From Butyrivibrio sp. NC2002 (lineage in GTDB: Bacteria > Bacillota > Clostridia > Lachnospirales > Lachnospiraceae), in assembly GCF_000702265.1 (NCBI RefSeq), contig NZ_JNKZ01000011.1:1-64000 (forward strand): a stretch of DNA of 64,000 nt, given 5' to 3'. Numbering within the stretch: position 1 is the stretch's first letter; each line of letters begins with the position of its first letter. The translations under genes and the position numbers were made by a program. Shown here one piece after another: positions 17,727 to 25,937 of the stretch. Below the pieces are notes generated by a model. That model was not told the DNA's origin. It did not search any database and was given only the letters and a program-made list of their open reading frames with translations.

Positions 17727-18722
17727 TTAGCAAATTCTTGGTAGACCTTCTCCGAATAAAGGCCCTATAACGCGTTCTCCGCCGATTTCAGTATGCATTA
17801 CAACCTTTGGATCGTCTGTTTTTTCAACATCTCCAATGATTGCTGCATTTTCACCGTATTTTGACCTGCGTATAGCTAAAAGAGCTTTATCTGCATCGCT
17901 GCCATCTACAACAACGATCATTTTTCCTTCATTGCCCATGTAAATTGGATCAAGACCAAGCATTTTACAAAAATCTCTGACTTCTGCGCTTACAGGCAAT
18001 TTTTCCTTGTAGATATTCATCTGTGTTCCGGATGCTTTGGAAAATTCTGATAAAACAGTTCCAAGGCCTCCTCTTGTTACATCTCTCATAGCCTTTATCT
18101 TTATTTTCTCAGCCATCAGATTGTTTACTATTTCCACAAGAGGTGCATTGTCTGATTCTATGTTGTTTTTTATATTCATCCTTCCTGAAAGGATTGCTGC
18201 ATGATGATCACCAAGGTTACCTGATACTATGATAACGTCGTTTTCTGTTATCCCCTTAGGTGATAATGAAATATCCTCAGGAACAAATCCAACACCTGAT
18301 GTATTTATCATTATTCCGCCAAAATCACCGTGTTTTTCGACGACCTTAGTATCACCAGTGACTATGACAACTCCGGCTTCTTTAGCTGTTTGTGCCATGG
18401 ATTCGATTATCTTATCAAGTTCATCTATGTCCATGCCTTCTTCAATTATGCATCCGCATGTAAGATATTTGGGCTCTGCTCCGCTCATAAGAAGGTCATT
18501 AACCGTTCCGCATACAGACAGTCTGCCTATATCTCCGCCGGGAAAAAACACGGGAGTAACTACAAAGCTATCTGTTGTCATAGCAAGTTTACCGTTTCCC
18601 GGAACTACTGCAGAGTCTTCCATCTTATCCAAAAACTCATTTTTAAAGTGCTTTGCAAATATATTATCGATTAGTTCTGAAGTGGAAGCACCACCGCTTC
18701 CGTGAGCCATTGTAATTTTCAT
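17727..18722 (-). CDS. hypE: Hydrogenase maturation protein HypE
   Basis: 331 residues. HypE accepts a carbamoyl group from HypF on its C-terminal cysteine and dehydrates it to the thiocyanate that becomes the cyanide ligand of the [NiFe] site. The C terminus is PRIC, with the essential terminal Cys. AIR-synthase-fold signatures are present: AHGSGGASTSELI at the N terminus, VTGDTKVVEK and RDVTRGGLGTVLSE. Its ATG overlaps the hypD stop by four bases. Last gene of the ech-hyp unit. Confidence 0.97.
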   Translation of the reverse strand: MKITMAHGSGGASTSELIDNIFAKHFKNEFLDKMEDSAVVPGNGKLAMTTDSFVVTPVFFPGGDIGRLSVCGTVNDLLMSGAEPKYLTCGCIIEEGMDIDELDKIIESMAQTAKEAGVVIVTGDTKVVEKHGDFGGIMINTSGVGFVPEDISLSPKGITENDVIIVSGNLGDHHAAILSGRMNIKNNIESDNAPLVEIVNNLMAEKIKIKAMRDVTRGGLGTVLSEFSKASGTQMNIYKEKLPVSAEVRDFCKMLGLDPIYMGNEGKMIVVVDGSDADKALLAIRRSKYGENAAIIGDVEKTDDPKVVMHTEIGGERVIGPLFGEGLPRIC

Positions 18723-19765
18723 CTTTTTCTTCTTCCTGAAATATAATAGTTATAGCAACTTCCCTCAGTAGAAACCATGCATGCGCCATGAGCATTTTCA
18801 GGAGTGCATCCCTTACCAAAAAGAGGGCACTCATCAGGAGAAATTTCTCCTGTCAAAACTCTCGCACAGCTACAGCCGGCGGGCATTACATCACTATCAA
18901 GATCTGTGCTGCCTGCATCGTACTTCCTGAACTCTTCTTTAAGGCGCATTCCTGAGCCCTCTATCATTCCCATTCCTCTCCAGGAAGCATCGCATACTTC
19001 AAAGTATTTATTTACCATTGCCTTCGCCTGAAGGTTACCTTCATTTGTCACAGCCCCTCTGTAAAGGTTTCTTATTCCGCTTTGTCCCTTCATTCCAACT
19101 AGCGCATAGATAGCAAAAAGAAGCTGTGCTCCTTCAAAGCCTGACACCGCAAAAGGAAGCCCCGTTTCTTTAGAAAGGTTTCTGTATTCATCAGAGCCTG
19201 TAATTACCGCAACATGTCCGGGAGCTATAAATCCATCGATATTGCCTGTATTCTTGCATACCCATCTTATAACCTGTGGCATTGTCTTTAACGAAGTAAG
19301 AAGTCTTAAATTCTTGACATCATTTTTTATTATTTCCTCCATCACCATTGCATAAACAGGTGTAGTTGTCTCAAAACCGATTGCTGCAAAAACGTACTGT
19401 TTCGTCTTGTTTGCAATCGCCATCTTTACTGCATCCATTGGAGAATAGAGCATCTGAACACTTCCACCTTCTGCCCTTGCGTCTGCAAGACTCATCTTCG
19501 ATCCCTTAACTCTTATGAGATCTCCAAATGTAAGAACAGTAGTATTTTCTGTTAGGCAAAGTTCAGTAAGCTTATCTATTACTGCTGTCACAGTAACGCA
19601 CACAGGACATCCGGGACCAGAGATCAAATGTATCTTTGGAGATAACATACTGGGAATTCCGTTCTCCGATATAGCTGCTGTATGTGTACCACAAACCTCC
19701 ATGAATCGTAGAGGTTCTTTGTCATAGTTTTTTAGTTTATCTTTTATCTCATCTAATTTGGTCAT
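18719..19765 (-). CDS. hypD: Hydrogenase maturation protein HypD
   Basis: 348 residues. HypD with HypC is the scaffold on which the Fe(CN)2CO unit is built. Motifs: FMEVCGTHTAAI and SGPGCPVCVT near the N terminus (redox-active cysteines), FAAIGFETTTP, and a C-terminal four-cysteine [4Fe-4S] region (GCSCARVL, DECPLFGKGCTP, GACMVS). The start follows hypC by three bases. Confidence 0.97.
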   Translation of the reverse strand: MTKLDEIKDKLKNYDKEPLRFMEVCGTHTAAISENGIPSMLSPKIHLISGPGCPVCVTVTAVIDKLTELCLTENTTVLTFGDLIRVKGSKMSLADARAEGGSVQMLYSPMDAVKMAIANKTKQYVFAAIGFETTTPVYAMVMEEIIKNDVKNLRLLTSLKTMPQVIRWVCKNTGNIDGFIAPGHVAVITGSDEYRNLSKETGLPFAVSGFEGAQLLFAIYALVGMKGQSGIRNLYRGAVTNEGNLQAKAMVNKYFEVCDASWRGMGMIEGSGMRLKEEFRKYDAGSTDLDSDVMPAGCSCARVLTGEISPDECPLFGKGCTPENAHGACMVSTEGSCYNYYISGRRKR

Positions 19766-19768
19766 AAT

Positions 19769-19987
19769 TTAAATCTGAATATCCTCAATCTCGGAAAAAA
19801 GGCTCTCAAGTTCATCTGCCTCATCATCGCTCATGGTCTGGATTATACATCCTGCATGAACAAGAACTCTGTCTCCTACCTTTATTTTTACCAGGCCCGC
19901 TTCGGCTTCAACCGTATTACCGGAGAAGTCCACAATAGCCTTTGTTCCGTTTATGGAAGTAACTCTTCCGGGTAACGCTACGCACAT
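19769..19987 (-). CDS. hypC: Hydrogenase maturation chaperone HypC
   Basis: 72 residues. The start MCVALPGRV shows the family MC-x-AxPG motif with the essential Cys2 that carries the iron. The middle VDFSGNTVEAEAGLVKIKVG and VHAGCIIQ complete the small barrel. It binds the Fe-ligand unit with HypD and hands it to the apo large subunit (EchE here). One base separates it from hypF. Confidence 0.96.
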   Translation of the reverse strand: MCVALPGRVTSINGTKAIVDFSGNTVEAEAGLVKIKVGDRVLVHAGCIIQTMSDDEADELESLFSEIEDIQI

Positions 19988-19988
19988 A

Positions 19989-22394
19989 TTAACCTTCCTT
20001 TTCCTTAAGAGCGCTCAGCCCTCGCAAATATATCTGTCCAAGGCTTATACCACCATCATTTGTCGGATAAGCACTATTATAGTATACCATAAAATCATTT
20101 TTACAAAGAAGCGACAGACACATGTTAAAAAGCAGTCTGTTTGTAAAAACGCCTCCTGATAGAGCAACTGCATTAAGGCCGCTCTTTTTTCTTATATCAA
20201 TACATGTTTCGCATACAATCTGCGAAATAGTAGCATGAAATAAGTATGCAGTTTTTTGTGCTCCGTCCTTATTTAGGTGCTCAACTACACTTTTTATGAT
20301 TGTTGTCGTATCTACAACTCTGCGACCCTCATAGGATATATAGCCATAATCAAGCAAAACTTCTGTGTTTTGCGAGGATATAGACAGGTACGATTCTCGT
20401 TTTTCTAAGGAAAAACACAAATCTGCATATTCTTCTGCGGCATTTTGCAGCATAACTGCACATTTTCCTTCATAATCATTATAGGAGTTCAAATGAAGCA
20501 AACAAGAAACAGCATCAAAGATTCTTCCCATTCCGGAATTTTTATGAGTTCCGATATTATTCGTAATAGCAGCTTTTAGAAGTGTTACCTTGTCGGAAGA
20601 CATTATTTCTTCAGGTACATTCATTCCTGCTTCTATAAGAAAGCATGCCGCCTGCATTGCTGCATCCTTAACAAGATTATCCTGTCCTACCATTGTTATA
20701 GGCATAAAACCTGACTCGCGCTCATACTCATCATATCTGCATATCAAAAATTCACTTCCCCAGATAGTATTATCAGGTCCATATCCTGTTCCATCAAATG
20801 CTACGCCTATACACTCTTTCAGATTATTTTCAGCCATGACAGAACCAATATGAGCATGGTGATGCTGAACCCTGAAAACATTTTTGCCTGCAAAGTTATC
20901 ATTATGTCTATAAAACTCATCTGCAAGATTTGTAGATACATATCCGGGATGTAGGTCACATATTATCTCTGTTTTAGTTGTTTCATTTTTTTGAGCGACT
21001 TCCTTTGTCTTAAAAATGCGAATCGCATTCTCAAGTTCTTTCTTTTGAAGCTTAGTAGTTCTAAGACTGTCAAGATCACCGAAGAACTGACTCATTATTA
21101 TTTTGTCTTTATAACCTATTGAAAAAGTATTCTTAAGGTCTGCTCCAAATGAAAAATAAATAGTATCATCGCTTAATCTGTTTTGTATAAAAAGAGGAAG
21201 TGGAACATAACCCCTTGCTCTTCTTATAAAACGGGGTATTTCTTTTCCCTCATCGCCCTTAACAATTTGTATAACCGAATCATCAAGAGGGCGTATTATC
21301 TCTCTGTTATATATAAGAATGCCGTCGACTTTATCTTTGAACCTGTCATTAAATTCAGAGTCTGATACTATCATTGGATCCCCTGAAATATTTGCACTTG
21401 TAACTATGAGTGCAGATTGACTTTCAAGGAGCAAAACATGAAGTCCGGTTGACGGCAAAAAAGCTCCAATCTGCCTGGATATTCCGCCAAGGTTTATATC
21501 CTTTTTTATTTTATCAAGAAGGACTATCGGTTTTGCAGATGATAACAGATACTGCTCTTCTGTATCTGAAACTACGCATAATTTCCTGATTTCGGCAATA
21601 TCTTTAAACATTACCGCAAAAGGTTTTCCTTCTCTTCCTTTTATCTCCCTTAACCTTTTTACAGCTTCATCATCATAAGGTGAAACCGCAAGCTGATAGC
21701 CTCCGATTCCTTTTACAGCGATTATCTTTCCATGACTTAGATCATCTGCCGCTTCCACCACCGCTTTATTACCTGAAACTTTTTTATCTCCCTTAATAAA
21801 TAAAACCTGCGGACCACAGTCATGGCATGAAATTGTCTGCGCATGTCTGCGTCTCCCATCTTTATATTCAGATGAACACGCCGGGCACATTTTAAAAATG
21901 TCCATTGTGATATTTTCTCTATCATAAGGAAGGTTCTTCAAAATACTGTATCTGGGGCCACATGAAGTACAGCTGATAAGCGGATAGTTATAGCGCCTGT
22001 CAGATGTATCAACAAGCTCACTTCTGCACTTGTCACAGATAGCAATATCTGGAGGAAAAACAGGAAGGTCGCAAATCTCTTTGTCGTCACTGCTTTTAGT
22101 AATTACAAACTTACCGTCAAAAGAGCCGGAACGGTCATAAAGACCATCCGGCTCTACATTGTCACCAAGTTCTTTTAGCAAAACATCCAAAATAATCCCA
22201 CCGGGAGGACAGTCATTTTTTAGTCTTTCGCAAAACTCATTTATTGACCAGCTCTCACCAACAACAATTATTTCAACAATTCCGCCTAGATTTTTAACAT
22301 CACCCTCAAGCTTATATTCAGTTGCAAGCTTCGCCACAAAAGGTCTGTACCCTATTCCCTGCACAGCCCCGGTGACGCGGATAAGTGCTTTCAT
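19989..22394 (-). CDS. hypF: Carbamoyltransferase HypF
   Basis: 801 residues, full domain set: acylphosphatase (VTGAVQGIGYRPFVAKLA, residues 7-24), two zinc fingers (CDKCRSEL with CTSCGPRYS; CPACSSEY with CHDCGP), YrdC-like domain (about 200-380, KPFAVMFKD, STGLHVLLL), and a Kae1-like ASKHA domain (VQHHHAHIGSVMAEN, GVAFDGTGYG, VALSGGVFTNRLL). It makes the carbamoyl group from carbamoyl phosphate and ATP and loads it on HypE. Three bases after echF, so cotranscribed with the hydrogenase. Confidence 0.97.
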   Translation of the reverse strand: MKALIRVTGAVQGIGYRPFVAKLATEYKLEGDVKNLGGIVEIIVVGESWSINEFCERLKNDCPPGGIILDVLLKELGDNVEPDGLYDRSGSFDGKFVITKSSDDKEICDLPVFPPDIAICDKCRSELVDTSDRRYNYPLISCTSCGPRYSILKNLPYDRENITMDIFKMCPACSSEYKDGRRRHAQTISCHDCGPQVLFIKGDKKVSGNKAVVEAADDLSHGKIIAVKGIGGYQLAVSPYDDEAVKRLREIKGREGKPFAVMFKDIAEIRKLCVVSDTEEQYLLSSAKPIVLLDKIKKDINLGGISRQIGAFLPSTGLHVLLLESQSALIVTSANISGDPMIVSDSEFNDRFKDKVDGILIYNREIIRPLDDSVIQIVKGDEGKEIPRFIRRARGYVPLPLFIQNRLSDDTIYFSFGADLKNTFSIGYKDKIIMSQFFGDLDSLRTTKLQKKELENAIRIFKTKEVAQKNETTKTEIICDLHPGYVSTNLADEFYRHNDNFAGKNVFRVQHHHAHIGSVMAENNLKECIGVAFDGTGYGPDNTIWGSEFLICRYDEYERESGFMPITMVGQDNLVKDAAMQAACFLIEAGMNVPEEIMSSDKVTLLKAAITNNIGTHKNSGMGRIFDAVSCLLHLNSYNDYEGKCAVMLQNAAEEYADLCFSLEKRESYLSISSQNTEVLLDYGYISYEGRRVVDTTTIIKSVVEHLNKDGAQKTAYLFHATISQIVCETCIDIRKKSGLNAVALSGGVFTNRLLFNMCLSLLCKNDFMVYYNSAYPTNDGGISLGQIYLRGLSALKEKEG

Positions 22395-22397
22395 AAA

Positions 22398-22907
22398 TTA
22401 GTTATCCTTCTTCTCAGTGGCTGCAGGCTGTGCTCCGCCGGCAGGTGCTGCGGGCTGTGCATTTGCTGCAGGCTGTGCGTTAGCTGCTGCAGCTGCCTTA
22501 GCTGCGGCTGCCGCTGCTGCACGCTCTTTTGCTGCCTTCATAAGAGCTTCCTGTGCAGCTATAGCTTTCTCTGACTGATGGAATGTCTTAGTGATCTTTT
22601 CAGATCCGGGCTCAGTAAAGTGAGTATCCATTGAAAGACATTTCTTCGGGCAGTTATCAACGCAGCATCTGCACTGAATACAGCTCATAGGTCTAATAGA
22701 CCATGTCTTTTCAGCCTTATCAACTGTTATGGCATGTGTAGGGCACTTGATGGAACATAAACCGCAAAGTACACATACATCCATGTCGTTAACGACATGC
22801 CCACGAGTACGCTCAGGATATTCCTTAGGCTCGAAGGGATACTTTCTAGTTGCAGGCTTTGAGAACAGATTCTTAATTACTGTTTTATTAAAATTAATCA
22901 GACTCAA
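22398..22907 (-). CDS. echF: Ech hydrogenase polyferredoxin subunit EchF
   Basis: 169 residues. Two [4Fe-4S] motifs, CVLCGLCSIKCP and CIQCRCCVDNCP, at about 45-90, as in NuoI/EchF, which passes electrons from soluble ferredoxin into the complex. An unusual 70-residue tail is nearly all Ala, Pro, Gly and Asn, with NAQPAANAQPAAPAGG repeats and a charged end. That tail is not typical of EchF; the core length of about 110 is. It may be a flexible tether. Sits 25 bases after echE. Confidence 0.92.
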   Translation of the reverse strand: MSLINFNKTVIKNLFSKPATRKYPFEPKEYPERTRGHVVNDMDVCVLCGLCSIKCPTHAITVDKAEKTWSIRPMSCIQCRCCVDNCPKKCLSMDTHFTEPGSEKITKTFHQSEKAIAAQEALMKAAKERAAAAAAAKAAAAANAQPAANAQPAAPAGGAQPAATEKKDN

Positions 22908-22932
22908 ATCTTCCTACCTTCTTTCCACTTAA

Positions 22933-24015
22933 TTATCTCTCAGTACAACTGATACAAGGATCAATTGTAAGTACCAAAATCGGAACATCCGCAAGCTCGC
23001 ATCCTGCCATAACTTCTACAAGTGCCGGTATATTTGCAAATGTGGGAGTTCTTACTCTCATACGATCGATAAACTTAGTACCGTTTGCCTTAACATAGTA
23101 GAGGGCTTCTCCTCTGGGCTGCTCGATTCTTGTCATCCATTCACCGTTAGGGAATCCCTTGATAGGAGTCTCAACAGCGCCTTGAGGAATCTTATCGATA
23201 CACTGACGAATAATATCGATAGCCTGGTAAATTTCCTTGATTCTTACTTCTGTTCTTGCATAAGAATCGCACTGTGTGCTGATTATAGGTTCAAACTCAA
23301 TCTGATCATAAGCACAATAGCCCTTAGTAGATCTGATATCTCTTGCAATGCCGCTTGCACGAAGGAAAGGGCCTGCTGTTCCAAGAAGATCTGCCTTCTC
23401 AGGTGTAAGAATACCAACACCTACAAGACGATTCTTTACAGCAACATCATTAAAGAAAGGCTTGCTTACTTCATTAAGCTGCTCCTCTATCTTATCAAGT
23501 CTTCCTCTGAAATCTTTAAGCATATCATCAGGAAGATCTCTTCTCAAACCGCCGATTTTCATTACTGAAAAGATAACACGGCCACCTGTTGCTATTTCAA
23601 ACATATCAAGAACTTCTTCACGGATTCTCCAGCACTCCATATAAAGTGACTCAAATCCAAATGCATCTGCAAGAAGTCCAAGCCAAAGCATATGTGAATG
23701 AACTCTGCTAAGCTCTGAAAGAATAGTTCTAAGATATTTTGCTCTGTCGGGAATCTCAACATCCATGATGTGCTCTACAGCATCACAGTATCCAAGACCA
23801 TGTCCCATTGAACAGATACCGCAGATACGCTCTGCTACATATACCATTTCCTGGAAATCCTTTTTATCTACAAGTTTTTCCAATCCACGGTGAATAAATC
23901 CTATTGATGGTATTGCCTGAACAACCTTCTCATCCTCGAGAACCAGATCAAGATGAATGGGCTCGGGAAGAACCGGATGCTGAGGACCAAAAGGAATTAC
24001 ACTTCTCGTTGACAT
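22933..24015 (-). CDS. echE: Ech [NiFe] hydrogenase large subunit EchE
   Basis: 360 residues. The two CxxC pairs that hold the NiFe site are present: RICGICSMGHG at about 63 and DPCISCTER at the very C terminus. As in other EchE/CooH proteins the chain ends right after the second pair, so no C-terminal extension needs cutting, and no maturation protease gene is found here. FGPQHPVLPEPIHLDLVLE and SRVHSHMLWLGLLADAFG are shared with NuoD. It catalyses 2 H+ + 2 e- to H2, on the cytoplasmic side. GAGGAGATTAT precedes the ATG. Confidence 0.96.
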   Translation of the reverse strand: MSTRSVIPFGPQHPVLPEPIHLDLVLEDEKVVQAIPSIGFIHRGLEKLVDKKDFQEMVYVAERICGICSMGHGLGYCDAVEHIMDVEIPDRAKYLRTILSELSRVHSHMLWLGLLADAFGFESLYMECWRIREEVLDMFEIATGGRVIFSVMKIGGLRRDLPDDMLKDFRGRLDKIEEQLNEVSKPFFNDVAVKNRLVGVGILTPEKADLLGTAGPFLRASGIARDIRSTKGYCAYDQIEFEPIISTQCDSYARTEVRIKEIYQAIDIIRQCIDKIPQGAVETPIKGFPNGEWMTRIEQPRGEALYYVKANGTKFIDRMRVRTPTFANIPALVEVMAGCELADVPILVLTIDPCISCTER

Positions 24016-24082
24016 ATAATCTCCTCTTTCTTTTAGTTAATTGTCAAAAAAGATATTGAAAGTCTAAGCTCGCAATCAGCTC

Positions 24083-24415
24083 TTACTTAAACGGTGTCTC
24101 AATAGCTGTTCTGTAGAATGTGCCCTTATAATCAAGGCTGATCATCTTTATATCTACACCGAATAAGTCATGCATTTCATTTTCATATAAGAATGCACAC
24201 GGGAAAACACTGCTTATACTGTTAATTGACTGGTCTTCCGCAAGAACTATCTTAAGCTGTGTAACATCGAGCGCTTTGCCAAATGTATACACAAGTTCAT
24301 ATCCGCCTTCTGTTCTGGTAGCGCACTGCTGCATAAGATGAAATCCATCGTATAAAAGCTTCTGGGCTTCGTCGATGATCTCTTCAGCCTTTACAATCTT
24401 AAATTCTGCATTCAT
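24083..24415 (-). CDS. echD: Ech hydrogenase subunit EchD
   Basis: 110 residues, NuoC-like small soluble subunit that packs against EchE. Features: the conserved FLYENEMHDLFGVDI pattern (residues 73-89; compare the NuoC family ExxDxFG motif). Its ATG overlaps the TGA of echC by one base. Contains no metal-binding cysteine pair. Confidence 0.9.
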   Translation of the reverse strand: MNAEFKIVKAEEIIDEAQKLLYDGFHLMQQCATRTEGGYELVYTFGKALDVTQLKIVLAEDQSINSISSVFPCAFLYENEMHDLFGVDIKMISLDYKGTFYRTAIETPFK

Positions 24416-25059
24416 CAGGCGTTCCCTCCTTCTTTAGGTGCTGCAGCCGGTGCTACCGGCTTAGGAGCTGGCTTGGGAGCCGGCTTTGCTGTCTGAGCGA
24501 TCTTTGCTTCTGCCTGCTCGCGAAGAGCTTCTTCTGTAAGAACTTCATCATACTGTGTAGCAGGATCGTAATCCTCTGCTTTCATACGAACAGCGATCTT
24601 ACTGTAATCAACTGTACAGTAACCCTGCTTCATAGACTCCTTAACTTTAACTCTCTTCTCTTCAAGTATAGCAAGAGCCTTAACAACACCATCGATCAAA
24701 GCTTCCGGACGAACTGCACATCCGGGTACATATACATCAACAGGAACTACCTTGTCAGATCCTCCGAGAATGTTGTAGCATTCCTTGAAAATTCCGCCAT
24801 CACAAGAGCAGATTCCACAAGCAATAACAACCTTCGGATCAGGCATCTGATTGTAAAGCTGTCTGACAACTGGTGCTGTCTGAGCATTGATACCGCCTGT
24901 CAAAAGAAGTATGTCAGCGTGCTTGGGATTTCCTGTATTTATAATTCCAAATCTCTCTACATCATATAGAGGAGTCATTGTTGCAAGTACTTCAATATCG
25001 CAACCATTGCAACTTGAACCATCATAATGTAACACCCAAGGTGATTTTGATATCTTCAT
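24415..25059 (-). CDS. echC: Ech hydrogenase small subunit EchC
   Basis: 214 residues. NuoB-like small subunit with one proximal [4Fe-4S] cluster: CNGCDIEVLA near residue 18, CGICSCDGGIF (about 82) and CAVRPEALIDG (about 115). The core ends near 150. An added tail of about 60 residues is charged, then Ala/Pro-rich (KPAPKPAPKPVAPAAAPKEGG), again unusual. AAAGGAGAAACT precedes the ATG. Confidence 0.94.
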   Translation of the reverse strand: MKISKSPWVLHYDGSSCNGCDIEVLATMTPLYDVERFGIINTGNPKHADILLLTGGINAQTAPVVRQLYNQMPDPKVVIACGICSCDGGIFKECYNILGGSDKVVPVDVYVPGCAVRPEALIDGVVKALAILEEKRVKVKESMKQGYCTVDYSKIAVRMKAEDYDPATQYDEVLTEEALREQAEAKIAQTAKPAPKPAPKPVAPAAAPKEGGNA

Positions 25060-25070
25060 AGTTTCTCCTT

Positions 25071-25937
25071 TTAGTTTAATACACTTAATATAAGCAGGTT
25101 TGTTCCTGCTGTGACAAGTATTACAACCCAGCTTGAGATAAGCATTGTAATATACTTAACACGCGGGAATACATTGTCTATCAGTGTCTCCATCAAATAG
25201 AAGATCACACACATAACAATTGCAACTACAATACTTACAGGATTTTTGCTAATGAAGAACATAGCAACTATGCCCATCATAAGAACCTGGTCATACCATT
25301 CTGCAATTTCATAGAAAGCGAGGTTACTACCTGAAATATCAGATGTAAGACCTTTAACCATCTCCTGGTGTGCATGGTGTGATGTACTCATATCAAAAGG
25401 AGATTTTCTAAACTTAATAGTAAGGATGAAAATAAATCCAATAAGCATACCGGGAATCTTGAATACAGCAGGATTCTGGGCTGCAGCAAGTTCACTTACC
25501 ATAAAGCTTCCGTTTGCCTCATAAAAACCGATCGCAACAAGAAGGATCATGGGTTCATAACACATCATCTGCAGAAGTTCACGGTTTGCACCGAGTGCAC
25601 TGTAAGGTCCGTTTGTAGAATAAGCTGCAAGAACCATCATAACTTCTGACATTGACAGAGCAAAAAATACAAGAAGCATATCGCCACCGCCAAAGAACAG
25701 TGAACCTGTAAAAATAGTAAATATAAGATAAGCGATCACAAACAGAATCTGAATACTGTTAACAACAGTTGTCTGCTTAGCAAGGAGCTTATAAACATCA
25801 TAAAAAGGCTGAAGAAGCGGAGGACCCTGTCTGCCCTGCATTCTTGCAGAAACAACTCTGTCCAAACCTTCCATAAGCCCTCCCAAAACGGGAGCAAGTA
25901 AAATATATAAAGCGACTTTCAGAACTACCATAGCCAT
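25071..25937 (-). CDS. echB: Ech hydrogenase membrane subunit EchB
   Basis: 288 residues, eight or so membrane helices, NuoH-like: PVLGGLMEGLDRVVSARMQGRQGPP at the N terminus (in pieces), where the cytoplasmic loop meets the soluble arm, and TIKFRKSPFDMSTSHHAHQE, the counterpart of the quinone-site loop but with HHAH. It couples electron flow to ion movement. Its ATG overlaps the echA stop, and its ribosome binding site GGAGGTG lies inside echA. Confidence 0.94.
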   Translation of the reverse strand: MAMVVLKVALYILLAPVLGGLMEGLDRVVSARMQGRQGPPLLQPFYDVYKLLAKQTTVVNSIQILFVIAYLIFTIFTGSLFFGGGDMLLVFFALSMSEVMMVLAAYSTNGPYSALGANRELLQMMCYEPMILLVAIGFYEANGSFMVSELAAAQNPAVFKIPGMLIGFIFILTIKFRKSPFDMSTSHHAHQEMVKGLTSDISGSNLAFYEIAEWYDQVLMMGIVAMFFISKNPVSIVVAIVMCVIFYLMETLIDNVFPRVKYITMLISSWVVILVTAGTNLLILSVLN

